Shown: one piece after another, positions 42,201 to 64,000 of the stretch | Layout of the letters: the number at the start of each line of letters is the position of its first letter | Numbering within the stretch: position 1 is the first letter of the stretch | Assembly: GCA_036365145.1 (NCBI GenBank) | Contig: JAEOAD010000025.1 | Location: 27,599,001-27,663,000, forward strand | DNA from: Orientallactaga sibirica | Taxonomy: Eukaryota > Chordata > Mammalia > Rodentia > Dipodidae | Length of the DNA: 64,000 bases | Direction: 5' to 3' | The notes under the pieces: model-generated | The model's input: only the letters and a program-made list of their open reading frames with translations | The model's database searches: none | Told to the model about the DNA's origin: nothing | Program-made: the position numbers and the translations under genes

Positions 42201-42270
42201 TTCGATAGTGTTCATGGTAACTCCCCCTGCTACCTCGCTCCGAGGAATGGTACCTTCGGGGATGAGGCAT
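29157..42270 (-). CDS. CLK2: CLK2, CDC-like (LAMMER) dual-specificity protein kinase; spliced, 12 coding exons
   Basis: Coding exons in transcript order: 42270-42101, 39442-39214, 38609-38522, 38185-38119, 37941-37825, 35508-35342, 34426-34332, 31215-31086, 31001-30919, 30763-30684, 30534-30444, 29342-29157. They total 500 codons plus stop (human 499). The N-terminal third is an Arg/Ser-rich region, typical of the family. Kinase landmarks: Gly loop LGEGTFGRV (about 169-177), VALK lysine (about 193), catalytic HTDLKPEN (288-295), DFGSAT (327-332) and the signature [11 protein letters not shown] (388-398). Family knowledge: CLK2 phosphorylates SR splicing factors in the nucleus and autophosphorylates. 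All key residues are present. A non-coding exon 1 lies near 46.1 kb. Confidence 0.97.
29395..30245 (-). repeat. B1 cluster in CLK2 intron 12
   Basis: Antisense B1-type copies at about 29400-29555, 29580-29720, 29740-29860 (old) and 30120-30245. These lie in the sense direction of CLK2. 29860-30120 is single-copy with no gene seen. Confidence 0.75.
30444..30534 (-). CDS. CLK2: CLK2 coding exon 12
   Basis: [20 protein letters not shown] to CKPLR. Acceptor CTTCTAG, donor GTGAGC. Confidence 0.95.
30684..30763 (-). CDS. CLK2: CLK2 coding exon 11 (LAMMER motif)
   Basis: [20 protein letters not shown] to KT plus two bases, with the diagnostic [11 protein letters not shown]. Acceptor TTCCCAG, donor GTGAGC. 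Confidence 0.96.
30919..31001 (-). CDS. CLK2: CLK2 coding exon 10
   Basis: [20 protein letters not shown] to GFTLFQ (helix F). Acceptor CCCTCAG, donor GTAAGC. Confidence 0.95.
31086..31215 (-). CDS. CLK2: CLK2 coding exon 9
   Basis: [20 protein letters not shown], with the DFG motif, to [10 protein letters not shown] (activation segment). Acceptor CTTCTAG, donor GTAAGG. Confidence 0.95.
31305..34255. repeat. Dense SINE array in CLK2 intron 8
   Basis: Approximate elements. Sense: B1 31308-31452, long-form DIP 31460-31715, DIP 31738-31965, DIP 3' fragment 31970-32050, B1 32052-32190, DIP 32212-32412, DIP 32422-32605, DIP 32828-33068 ending in (AAAT)n, B1 33102-33260, DIP 33275-33490, B1 33492-33615. 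Antisense: B1 fragments 33635-33845, DIP 33865-34035. Sense again: DIP 34088-34258. Only 32605-32827 is clearly single-copy. Confidence 0.75.
34332..34426 (-). CDS. CLK2: CLK2 coding exon 8
   Basis: Catalytic loop exon: [20 protein letters not shown] to YNLEK. Acceptor CCTGCAG, donor GTAAGA. Confidence 0.95.
34650..34805 (+). repeat. DIP-type SINE in CLK2 intron 7
   Basis: A sense copy, internally shortened, with tail AATAAATAAAAAAG. The rest of this intron (34430-34640, 34810-35340) is single-copy; I see no further gene in it. Confidence 0.7.
35342..35508 (-). CDS. CLK2: CLK2 coding exon 7
   Basis: [20 protein letters not shown] to [10 protein letters not shown], kinase N-lobe/hinge and helix D-E. 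Acceptor TCCCCAG, donor GTGAGT. Confidence 0.95.
35645..37550. repeat. SINE and ID-like repeats in CLK2 intron 6
   Basis: ID/tRNA-like start plus B1-like part 35645-35840, B1 sense 35858-36010, B1 sense 36030-36213 with a 43-base A run, ID-like sense 36402-36475 with a B1-like part to 36590, old B1 antisense 36650-36780, B1 antisense 36970-37115 and 37120-37270, and old repeat-like antisense pieces 37310-37410 and 37420-37560. 36780-36970 holds nothing recognised. Confidence 0.65.
36305..36350 (-). pseudogene. U2 snRNA fragment
   Basis: The minus strand reads GGCTGAGATCAAGTGTAGTA then TCTGTTCTTATCAGCTTAAT, closely matching the 5' region of U2 snRNA including the branch-site recognition segment GTAGTA. 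Only about 45 bases match, so it is a truncated retropseudogene in CLK2 intron 6. Confidence 0.8.
37825..37941 (-). CDS. CLK2: CLK2 coding exon 6
   Basis: [20 protein letters not shown], with the ATP-binding lysine, to INEKDPDNK. Acceptor CATCCAG, donor GTAAGC. Confidence 0.95.
38119..38185 (-). CDS. CLK2: CLK2 coding exon 5
   Basis: Start of the kinase domain with the glycine loop: [20 protein letters not shown]. Acceptor TTTCAG, donor GTAACT. Confidence 0.95.
38522..38609 (-). CDS. CLK2: CLK2 coding exon 4 (family's regulated exon)
   Basis: 88 bases: [20 protein letters not shown] to WLQER plus one base. In CLK genes this exon is alternatively skipped. Its length is not a multiple of three, so skipping would shift the frame before the kinase domain. 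Donor GTACAA is weak, which fits regulated use. Confidence 0.94.
39214..39442 (-). CDS. CLK2: CLK2 coding exon 3
   Basis: It ends at codon 133 and encodes Tyr/Arg/Ser-rich sequence ([20 protein letters not shown] ... RTFSRSSS). Acceptor CTCTGCAG, donor GTGAGT. It is very GC-rich, so open frames on the other strand are shadows. Confidence 0.95.
39742..41965. repeat. SINE cluster in CLK2 intron 2
   Basis: Long-form DIP sense 39745-39998 with a TA-rich tail to 40030. Then antisense: DIP 40022-40215, B1 40292-40452, DIP 40470-40683, B1 40690-40838, B1 40850-40962, DIP 40975-41115, DIP 41118-41320. B1 sense 41402-41565, tRNA-derived antisense 41605-41800, ID-like antisense 41885-41963. Confidence 0.75.
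42101..42270 (-). CDS. CLK2: CLK2 coding exon 2 (first coding)
   Basis: Codons 1-56 plus two bases. [20 protein letters not shown] starts the RS-rich region. The ATG is the first base of the exon, right after acceptor CTTCCAG. Donor GTGAGA. Confidence 0.95.
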
Positions 42271-42364
42271 CTGGAAGGAAAAGCAGAAATGCTAGAACAT
42301 TCTGAGTTTACAAACAGATATTCCAGGACTCATCTATCTACACATGCCAAGCTACCCTCTGCTT

Positions 42365-43710
42365 GTTTGTTTTGTTTTTTCAGGTAGGGTCTTGCTCTAG
42401 CCCAGCCTGACCTGGAATTCACTATGTAGTCTCAAGGTGGCCTCTAACTCTTAGCAATCCTACCTCTGCCTCCCAAGTGCTGGGATTAAAAGCGTGTGCT
42501 ACCATGCCCGGCTTATTTGTATTTTTTAAATTTATTTATTTGAGTGACAGAGAAAGAGGCAGAGAGAGAGAGAGAATCGGCATACCAGGGCCTCCAGGCA
42601 CTGCAAACGAACTCCAGATGCAGGTGCCACCTTGTGCGTCTGGCTAACATGGGTACTGGGGAATTGAGCCTCGAACCAGGGTCCTTAGGCTTCATAGGCA
42701 AACACATAACTGCTAAGCCATCTCTCCAGCCCCTTATTTTTTTTTGGGGGGGGGAGGGGGTTGAGGTAGAGTCTCGCTCTAGTGCAGGTTGACCTGGAAT
42801 TCATTATGTAGTCTCAGAGTGGTCAGGAACACATGGCAATTCTACCTATGCCTCCGGAGTACTGGGATTAAAGGCGTGTGCTACCACACCCAACCTATTT
42901 TTATTTTAATATTTTATTTATTTATTTATTTATTTTTATTATTTCTTTGAGAGAAAAGCAGACAGAGAAAGAGAGAATGGGTGCACTAGGGCTTTCAGCC
43001 ACTGCAAACTCCAGACGAATGTGCCACCTTATGCATCTGGCTTAAATGGGTCCTGGGGAATTGAACCGAGGTTCTTTGGCTTTGCAGGCAGATGCCTTAA
43101 CCACTAAGCCAGTTCTCCAGCCCCGACCTGTTTTTCTTACTAGGAAAGAGAGAGAGAGAGAGAGAGGAGAATTGGCACCCCAGGGCCTCCAGCCACTGCA
43201 CTGCGACCTTGCACACTTGTATCACTTTGTGTGTCTGGCTTACATGGGACCTGAAGAGTCGAACTTAAGTCTTTAGCCTTCACAGGTAAGTGCTTTAACT
43301 GCTAAGCCATTTCTCCAGCCCTGTTGTTGTTTTTTGTGAGACAAGTTTTCACTCTAGCCCAAGCTGACCTGGAACACTCTCTGTAGCCTAGGCTGGTCTT
43401 GAACTCACTCTCTTACCTCAGCCTCCTGAGTGTTGAGATGATTCTATTATTTTTTTACCATGTTCAAATTCGTAAGTTTTTCTGTTTACATTTTTTCCTT
43501 CATGGACCAGCTAGCCATCTAATTTTAGATAAAAACTCAAGAAATCAACCAGACATGGTGGCGCACGCCTTTAATTTCAGCATTTGAGAGGCAGAGGTAG
43601 GAGGATCAACATGAGTTCAAGGCCACCCTGAGACTACATAGTGAATTCCAGGTATGCCTGGGCTAGTGATATCCTACCTCAAAAACACAAAAACAAAACA
43701 AAACAAAACG
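42365..43710. repeat. SINE cluster at the 3' end of CLK2 intron 1
   Basis: Antisense B1 42370-42515, DIP 42525-42733, B1 42738-42895, DIP 42905-43122, DIP 43130-43320, B1 old 43325-43440, then B1 sense 43552-43710. Confidence 0.75.
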
Positions 43711-45700
43711 CTCCAGAAAGCATCTTGTTCTGATTCCTCTACCTTGATTTCCTTCAAGCATGGCTCCAGGAACACCCTAGGGTCTGAGCCACAGATATTA
43801 CAGGTGACTGTGTGGCTGAGGAAGACTGCCAGGTTATCCCTGCTGTGAGCTAAGACGCCCAGGATGCCATCCTGAGTTCCTCTCAAGTCAACAGGATCAA
43901 GTTAATTTACATGGTTGTTTTAAGTTACTGACAGATCATCATCCCTCAACTACACCAGGAGTGTTTCAAGGACAAAAGTTCACTTTCCTAGGATTCTACA
44001 GACAGCTGGTAAATACCAAATACTAGTACGTTGTAGGGAACTGGGTCCGACCCTTGAAATATCATCTCTATCTCTGGCCAAATCTCTCATGAGGTTTTAA
44101 AAAAATACTTATTTACGGCCAAGGTAGGAGGATCACTGTGTTTGAGGCCAGTCTGGGGCTATAGAGCGAGTGCCAGATCAGCCTGGGCTAGACTGAGACC
44201 CAACCTTGAAAAACCAAAATAAGTAAATAAAGTTATTCACTTGAGGAAGTATGGGCACGCCAAAGCTAACTGCCACTGCAAATGAACTCCAGATGCATGT
44301 GCCACTTTGTTCATCTGGCCCCACATGGGGAATTGAACCTAGGCCATCAGGCTTTTACAAGCAAGTGCCTTTAACCACTGAGCCATCTCTCCAGCCCCTC
44401 TCATGACGTTTTAATATAGAAGGCACAAAGAACAGTTAGTTCTCCATCTGACCACTCCCCATTATACTTAGGAAGTAGAAAGTAACTTATTTTTTGACAA
44501 TTTCATACGTGTATATAATGTACATTGGTCATATTCACTTCTATTACCTTTCCCTGTTCCCCTCTCGCTCCTGTTGACTCCTTTCTTCCCAACTACTCCC
44601 ATTCTAATTTCATGTTTTTATGATCCACTGAGTTTCACTAGGGTTGCTTGCAGGGGAACGGGTGGCGGGATTCTTTAACAGAGCACGGGAGCATGGGCAA
44701 CTTACCAGGGGTTACTCCACTGGAGAAAATCCCCCTCCCCTTTTGCAATTATGAATATGGGTACATATGTTCACGCATGTAGGTGCATGTGCACACGTGT
44801 ATCTGCATGAGGACAGAGGTTGATGCCATGTCTTTCACCTTACTGAGACAAACTCTCTCAAGTGAACTCCGACCTTCCCGCTAAGCCTAGCTACATGGCG
44901 TGCCCTGGGGAACCCATGCCTCCATCTCCATTGCAGTAAAGTGGATGCCAGGCACTGAATTCAAGTCCTCACAATCGAATGCTGACTGACTGAGCACTTT
45001 TTTGTTTTGGAGGTAGGGTCAGCCAGGGGGCTGATTTTTTTAAGTGCTGGTATTAAAGGCATGCACCACCAAAGCCCAGTTTTATTTTTCTTTTTGAGGC
45101 AGGGTGTCATGTATCCCAGGCTGGCCTTGAACTTTTGATTGCCCTACCTCTCCCTCCCAAGTGCTAGGGATACAGACATGTGCCATCACACCTAGTTTAT
45201 GCAGTGCTGGAGAGAAACCCCAGGGCTTTGTGCATGGCAGACAAACGACCAATAAATGATCAGAATCAGCACTACAGGGCTGACAGCTGGTGTCCACCTT
45301 TCTGTTGGGTCACAAGTCCTGTGTTTTTTTTTTTCTTTTTTCTGCTTCAAAAGGTGAAAAAATATCCTAAGTAAACCATTGTTACAACCCAGGAAAAGAA
45401 AGGAACTGTCTTGGTAGGGGGTAAAGATCAGGTGTTCAAAAGGTTTAAGGACTCCAACATCTGGCTCCCATGGCGGGCCACTTCTCCCCAACTTCCCTGA
45501 GTTCAGGAGGATGATTGTAGGATACATTGTCGGCCTAAAGAGCCTGAGCTAGGAAAACGAAGGAGAGAGGGAAGCACCGATTCTCCCAGGTAAACCCAAC
45601 CTGGATGAGCACAACCCACAGAGACTGCCACCTCACCCCCTGTGTGCATCCTGCCACCAAAAAAAAAAAAAGAAAGAAAGAAAGAAAAAAATAATAAAGT
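43711..45700. other. CLK2 intron 1, mostly single-copy
   Basis: A B1 sense fragment at about 44120-44225, a DIP-type antisense copy at 44235-44398, a B3/B1-like patch around 44740-45200, and an A-rich/AAAG run at 45658-45700. The remaining single-copy blocks (43711-44110, 44400-44740, 45200-45650) contain no open frame or RNA I recognise. Confidence 0.5.
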
Positions 45701-45879
45701 CTCTCTAGCCTCCTCGTGTCAGCTCCGAAAGACCTTCGTTTTCATCTCTCTCACACTCAGAATGATCCAGAACTAAACCCCGGGAGTCCCGTTCTCGCAG
45801 GATGCAGCGGGAGGTAACCCTTCTCGGACCCGTGGTCCAACTTTGCCGCTGTGTGCATGGCAGGTGGGGAAGCACCGGG

Positions 45880-46620
45880 GCCGGCCTCCCCCATCCCCTC
45901 TTCTCCGACTGGGGCTCGCTCGCCAAGTTTGCTCGGGAAGTCGTGCCGGGGGCATCCCTGCCCTCCTCCGTGTCCCCCGGCCCGGTCCCCGCCCGCCCGC
46001 GGTCGCCATCTTCCCGTGCGGCCCCGTGGCGGCCGGCAGCCCGCCGCGCGCTCACCGTTCTGGCGGCGAGGCCCGTGCGCTTGTCCCACAGGAAGTCCGT
46101 GATGGCGGCGGCAATGCGGCCGGAGTCCCGGCTCCCCCGCGGCGACCAAGTGCGGCTCCACCTCCCCCAGCCCCGGGACCCTGGCACCACCCGCCCGCCC
46201 GCCTTCCACGTTCCCTTCCGTTCCGTTCCCGGGCTCCGCTCCAGGTCGGCCGGCCCGCCGGGCTCCGTCCCGCCCCCCGCCGCCCCCCACGGTCCGCTCG
46301 GCGCCGCGCCGCTCTGCACCGCCCCCGCCCGGGGCCCGATCGCCGCCGCCGCCGCCGCCGCCGCCGCCGGGGCCGCTGCTGCTGCTGCTGTAGGGGGGCC
46401 GCCAGAGCCGCCGCGCCGCCGCCGGGAGCCTGCACGTCCTCACGCACGCACGCACGCCCTGCGTCACTTCCCAGCTACGCTCCGAGCCCCGCCCCCTGCC
46501 TCGGCGACTGGGGAAGCCGGCAGGTGGCTGCGCGCTAGGCCGGCTCGGGGGTCTCGGCATCCCCCGCACCTCCCCCGGGGCTCCCCGCGGACCTTGCCCG
46601 CTCTCCTCACTGAAGCCCAT
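45880..46620 (-). promoter_or_regulatory. CLK2: CLK2 CpG-island promoter
   Basis: Very GC- and CpG-rich, with a (GCC)n/(GCT)n triplet tract at about 46343-46392 and an (ACGC)n run at about 46441-46456, and SINE-free up to about 46640. Long frames on both strands come from composition. It drives CLK2 leftwards and faces the HCN3 promoter. Confidence 0.75.
46056..46400 (-). other. CLK2: CLK2 non-coding exon 1 (3' border 46056)
   Basis: On the minus strand GCCGCCAGAACG is followed by GTGAGCGCG at 46055, a strong splice donor inside the CpG island, at the expected place for the untranslated first exon. The 5' end is not determined; 46400 is a rough limit. Confidence 0.55.
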
Positions 46621-46669
46621 CTGTGGCTTACGGGAGGTGGAGGAGAGAGGATGATCATTTATTTGAGGA

Positions 46670-49414
46670 GTATCGTTTATTTTATTTATTTGCAAGCCGA
46701 CGGAGAGAGAGAGCATGGGCGCACCAGGGCCTCATGCCATTGCAAATGCACTCCAGAGGCGTGCGCCACTTGGAGCATCTGGCTTGCACGTGAGTACTGG
46801 GGATTTGAACCTGGGCCGATAGGCCTTGCAAGCAAGTGCCTTTAACCACTGAGCGATCTGCCCAGTCCAGGATTGTCATGCCTCTGGTGAGGTTTGTGAG
46901 GTGTGATTCTGTCTCCAAGCAAATACCCACCTGACACGTCTCTCTCTCTTTCTTTCTTTCTTTCTTTTTTTTAGGATCTCACTCTAGCTCAGGCTAGCCT
47001 GGAATTCACTATGTAGTCTCAGGGTGGCCTCGAACTCATGGCGACCCTCCTACCTCTGCCTCCCGAATGCTGGGGTTAAAGGCGTGCGCCACCACGTCCG
47101 GCCTATCCCTGCTTTCTGTCCTGAACTAAAGCTCTGCACCCATGGGGACTGGTCCATGGCCAGAAAGAAATGAAGGGAGGGGGGAAGGAAGGGTGTTAGG
47201 AGGGTATTTGCTTGGAGACAGAATCTCACCTCACAAACCTCACCAGAGTCATGACAATCCTGCAGACTCTACCTTGAAAAACAAAACAAAAAAAAGTTGG
47301 GGGCTGCAGAGATAGCTTAGTGGTTAAGGAGCTTGCCTGCAAAGCCTAAGAGGTCATGTTTGAATCTCCAGGTCCCATGTAAGCCAGCCACACAGTGACA
47401 CAACCACACAAGAGGGCACACACCTCTGTAGTTCCTTTGCAGTGTCTGAAGGCCTTGGTGCGCCCATTCTCTCTTTCTCTGCCTCTCTCTCAAAAAAATT
47501 TTTAAAAAAGCCCTGAGTTTGAGGCCATCCCGAGACTACATAGTGAATTCCAGGTCAGCCAGGGCAAGAGTGAGACCCTCCCTGGAAAAAAAATTTTTAA
47601 TTAAAAATTAAATTTGTGAGCTGGGCGTAGTGGTGCACGCCTTTAATCCCAGCACTTGGGAGGCAGAGGTAGGAGGATCACCGTGAGTTCGAGGCCACCC
47701 TGAGGATACATAGTGAATTCCAGGTCAGCCTGGACTAGAGTGAGACCCTACCTCGAAAAACAAACAAAAAAATTAAATTTGAGGGCTGGAGAGATGATTT
47801 AGCGGTTAAGGTGTTTGCCGGCAAAGCCAAAAGACCCAGCTTTGATTACCCAGGACCCACGTAAGCCAAATGCTCAAGGTAGCCCATGTGTGAAGTTCGT
47901 TTGTGGCAGCTGAAGGCCCTGGCATGCCCATTCTCTCTATCTTACCCTCTCTCAAAAATAAACTTTAAGGGCTGGAGGGATGGCTTAGCAGTTAAGGCAT
48001 TTGCCTGCAAAGCCAAAGGATCCAGGTTTGATTCCCCAGGACCCATGTTAGCCAGATGCACAAGGGGCCACATGCGTCTGGGGTTCATTTGCAGTGGCTG
48101 GAGGCCCTGGAGTGCCCATTCATTCTCTATCTTTCTCTCTGTGTCTCTCCCCCTCTTTCTCTCTAGGTCAAATAAATAAATAAATAAAATATTTTTTAAA
48201 AAATTAAAAATAAACAAATACAATAAATTTTAAGGGGCTAAAGAGATGGTTTAGCAATTAAGGCGTTTGCCTGCAAAGCCAAAGGACCCAGGTACGACTC
48301 CCCAGGACCCATGTAAGCCATATGCACAAGAAGGCGCATGCATCTGAAGTTCGCTTGCAGTGGCTGGAGGCCCTGACACACCCATTCTCCCTCTCTCTAC
48401 CTGCTTAATTCTGTATCACTTTCTCAAGTAAATAAATAAAAATAAAATATTTTTTTAAATAAATAAATTTTAAGGACTGGAGAGATGGCTTAGTGATTAA
48501 GGCATTTGCCTACAAAGCCAAAGGATCCCAGTTCAATTCTTCAGGACCCACATAAGCCAGATGCACAAGGGGCCGCATACCTCTGGAGTTCTTCTGCAGT
48601 GCCTGGAGGCCCTGGTGTGCCCATTTTCTCAAGTAAATAAATAAATTATATTTTTAAAAAAAGAGACATTAAAGCCGGACGTGGTGGCACACGCCTTTAA
48701 TCCCAGCACTCGGGAGGCAGAGGTAGGGGGATCGCTGTGAGTTCGAGGCCACCCTGAGACTACATAGTGAATTCCAGGTCAGCCTGAGCTAATGTGAGAC
48801 CCTACATCGAAAAACCAAAAAAAAAAAAAAAAAAAAAAAAAAGAGAGAGAGAGACTTAAAAAAATAAATTTGGGCTGAGGAAATGGCTTAGCAGTTAAGG
48901 CATTTGCCTATGAAGCCTAAAGACCCCGGATTCAATTCCCCAAGACCCACATAAGCCAGATGCACAAGGGGGCACATGTGTCTGGATTTTGTTTGCAGTG
49001 ACTAAAGGTCCTGGCATGCCCTTTCTCTCTTTCTCTCTGCTTCTTCCTTTTTCCTCTCTCAAATAAATAAATAAAAATAGAAAAAGAGCCGGGCGTGGTG
49101 GCGCATGCCTTTAATCCCAGCACTTGGGAGGCAGAGGTAGGAGGATTTGTGGTTTGAGGCCACCCTGAGACTACATAGTTAATTCCAGGTCAGCCTGGGC
49201 CAGAGTGAGAACTCAAAAAAAAACAAAAAAAAAAAAATAGAAAAAGAATAAATAAAATTTTAATTTTTGGTTTTTCGAGGTAAGGTCTCATTCTAACTCA
49301 GGCTAACCTGGAATTATCTGTGTAGTCTCAGGGTGGCCTTGAACTCACAGTGGTCCTCTGATCTCTGCCTCCTAGTGCTGGGATTAAAGGAATGCACCAC
49401 CACGCCCAGTTTAA

Positions 49415-49448
<34 letters not shown>

Positions 49449-49904
49449 AGGTAGGGTCTCACTCTAGCCCAGGCTGACCTGGAATTCACTAGGTGGTTTC
49501 AGGGTGTCCTGGAATTTACCGTGATCCTCCTACCTCTGCTTTCTGAGTGCTGGGATTAAAGGCGTGCCCCACCACGCCCGGCCAAATTTAATTAAAAAAA
49601 TTTTTAAAGCCGGGCGCAGGTGGGGCACGCCTTTAATCCCAGCACTCAGGAGGCAGAGGTAGGAGGATCACCGTGAGTTCGAGGTCACCCTGAGACTACC
49701 TAGTGAATTCCAGGTCAACCTGGGCTAGTATGAGACCCTAACTTTAAAAAAAAAAAAAAATTGCTGGGCATGGTGGCGCACGCCTTTAATCCCAGCACTC
49801 GGGAGGCAGAGGTAGGAGGATCGCCAAGAGTTCGAGGCCACCCTGAGACTACATAGTTTATTCCAGGTCAGCCTGGACCAGAGTGAGACCCTACCTCGAA
49901 AAAC

Positions 49905-49935
<31 letters not shown>

Positions 49936-50715
49936 AAATTGGGGCTGGAGAGGTGGCTCAGTGGTTGGGGTGCTTATGTGCAAAGCCTAATGACCCTGGT
50001 TTGATTCTCCAGTACCCATGTAAAGCCAGGTGGTCAACGTGGTGCATTCATCTGGAGTTCACAATGGCTGCATGCTTTGGTGTGTTGATTCTTTCTCTCT
50101 CCTTGCAAATAAACTAAAATAAATAAATTTAAGCCTGGTGTCGTGGTTTCATGCCTTTAATCCCAGCACTCAGGAGGCTGAGGTAGAGGGATTAGTGGTG
50201 AGTTCAAGGCTAGCCTGGAACTACAGAGTGAGTTCCAGTCAGCTTGGGCTAGAGTGATACTGTACCTCAGAAAAATAAAAAATTAATTTAAAAAAATTAA
50301 TTAACTAAAACAGGGCTTGTAATGATGGCTCAGTGGTTAAAGGCACTTGTTGCAAAGCCTGACAGCCCAAGTTCCAGCCCCAGTACCCATGTAAAGCCAG
50401 ATGCACAAAGTGGTACATGCATCTGGACGTTTGTTTCCAATGGCAGGAGGCCCTGGTGTGTCCACCCACACACAAACACACACGCGCGTGTGCAGTCTTT
50501 CTCTCTGCTAATTTTCTGTTTCAAATAGGTAAATATAATATGTTTTTTAAAATTAAAACAAGCCGGGTGTGGTGGCACATATCTTTAATCTCAACACTCG
50601 GGAGGCAGAGAGGTAGGAGGGTTCTCGTGAGTTCGAGGCCACCCTGAGACTACATAGTGACTTCAAGGTCAGCCTGGACCAGAGTGAAACCCTACCTCCA
50701 AAAACCAAAGAAAAA
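46670..50715. repeat. SINE-packed CLK2-HCN3 spacer
   Basis: Approximate elements: DIP antisense 46670-46868; B1 antisense 46965-47102; DIP 47298-47505; B1 fragment 47510-47595; B1 47622-47775; DIP 47785-47960; DIP 47968-48190; DIP 48235-48455; DIP 48475-48650; B1 48673-48842; DIP 48870-49078; B1 49088-49240; B1 antisense 49265-49412; B1 antisense 49440-49582; B1 49608-49758; B1 49763-49932; DIP 49942-50125; B1-like 50130-50280; DIP 50315-50535; B1 50560-50715. Unless marked they are sense. 47105-47297 is single-copy and repeats short pieces of 46880-46930 in reverse. Confidence 0.78.
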
Positions 50716-51151
50716 GAAAAAACAAAATAAGTAAATCACAAGCTTCGGGTCCCGGTCCTTCCACCATCTGCACAATCTTGAGCGGGTTTCCCCAGGCCTC
50801 TAATTTCTGGGCTCCTCCTTCCCCAAGGGCACTGGTGGATGGAAGAAAGTCCATCAACTGCAGGCCACGCCCCGCGCGCTCGCATTCCCCGCCCGCCGAC
50901 CGGGGAGCCCCGGGCCTCGCTGGACCACACCCGGGCGGAGTCCCGGGCTGCAGCTTCTCCGCGGTGCCCGCGCTTCCCGCGGCCGCCGCCAGGGTGCGCC
51001 CGCCCGCCCGCGCGCGTCTGCACACACCCCCTCGGAGCCCGCCGAGCCGCCGCCGCTGCTGCTGCCGGGGCCGCCGCCGGGGCTCCCGAGGACCAGCGAG
51101 CCCGGCATGCCCGCCCAGGGGCGGTGGAAGCCGGGCGAGTGAGTGCCCACG

Positions 51152-63412
<12,261 letters not shown>

Positions 63413-63429
63413 TAAAACGATTAGGCTTC

Positions 63430-64000
63430 TTTTTTATTTGAGAGAGAGAGAGAGAGGGAGGGAGAGGGCGTGCCAGGGCCTCCAGCTTCTGCAAAGGAAC
63501 TCCACATGCATGCACCATCTTGTGCATCTGGCTTATGTGGGTCCTGGGGAATCGAACCTGGGTGCTTGGGATTTGCAGGCAAATGCCTTAATGGCTAAGC
63601 CTCTCCAGCCCTGGTTTTTTTTTGTTTTTTTTTTTTTTTGAAGTAGTGTCTCACTGTAGTCCAGGCTGACATGAAATTCACTATGCAGTCTCAGAGTGGC
63701 TTAGAACTCACAGCGATCCTCCTACCTCTGCCTCCCAAGTGCTGGGATTAAAGGTGTGCACCACCACTCCCGGCTCCTTGTTTTGTTTTCTTCAGGTAGG
63801 GTCTTGTTCAAGCCTAGGCTGACCTGGAACTCTCTATGTAGTCTCAGGGTGGCCTCAAACTCATGGTGATCCTCCTACCTCTGCCTCCCAAATGCTGGAA
63901 TTAAAGGCATGTGCCATCATGGCCAGCATCTTTTAATTTTTTTAAGATTTATTTATTTATTTTTTCGAGGTAGGGACTCACTCAAGCCCACGATGGCCTT
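63430..64000 (-). repeat. SINEs in HCN3 intron 5 at the right edge
   Basis: Antisense DIP-type 63430-63612, B1 63620-63775, B1 63785-63930 and the start of another B1 at 63960-64000, cut by the window end. Confidence 0.75.

Noticed and set aside
45757..46716. Long open frames (over 300 codons) on both strands in the CLK2 CpG island
   Set aside because: GC-rich sequence has few stop codons. The frames are Arg/Pro/Ala/Gly-rich on both strands, overlap the CLK2 first exon and match no family.

Overview
This is mammalian nuclear DNA, and the repeats point to a rodent, most likely a jerboa-type (dipodoid) rodent such as Jaculus. Four spliced protein genes are recognisable from their exons: FAM189B (ENTREP3), SCAMP3 and CLK2 on the minus strand, and HCN3 on the plus strand. 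This is the gene order of human 1q22 and the matching rodent block. Nearly half the window is SINE sequence of two kinds. One is a 7SL-derived B1 type, starting GCCGGGCGTGGTGGCGCACG. The other is a tRNA-derived type, starting GGGCTGGAGAGATGGCTTAG, with A- and B-box-like motifs, which I take to be the dipodoid DIP family. The species call is an inference; the gene calls are firm.

Layout. 1-6.4 kb: a GC-rich, promoter-like stretch (about 280-600), then SINEs and a degraded LINE 3' end carrying three B1 insertions. By synteny GBA1 should start to the left of this point, but I see no GBA1 coding exon. 6.4-18.7 kb: FAM189B, 12 coding exons, 683 codons plus stop. It contains a 2.15-kb direct tandem duplication (10,076-14,376) that copies exon 8 and most of exon 9. 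19.3-28.0 kb: SCAMP3, 9 coding exons, 349 codons plus stop. 28.8-46.4 kb: CLK2, 12 coding exons plus a non-coding first exon, 500 codons plus stop. 46.5-50.9 kb: a SINE-packed spacer between the divergent CLK2 and HCN3 promoters. 51.0-64.0 kb: HCN3 exons 1-5. The cyclic-nucleotide-binding domain lies beyond the right edge. HCN3 intron 1 holds a second tandem duplication (about 1.68 kb).

The genes are unrelated in function: a PPxY-bearing endosomal membrane protein (FAM189B), a secretory-carrier membrane protein (SCAMP3), a LAMMER-type splicing-factor kinase (CLK2) and a pacemaker-type cation channel subunit (HCN3). They form a conserved syntenic block, not an operon. All exon borders were placed by GT/AG consensus, phase continuity and family recall. 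Summed coding lengths of the three complete genes are multiples of three, which independently supports the models.

I found no undescribed biological system. The observations most worth checking are the two tandem duplications (real or assembly artefact), an apparent single-base frame break in HCN3 exon 1 inside a GC-rich repeat, a longer subtype of the tRNA-derived SINE, a U6-SINE composite, and a splice acceptor built from a microsatellite in FAM189B.
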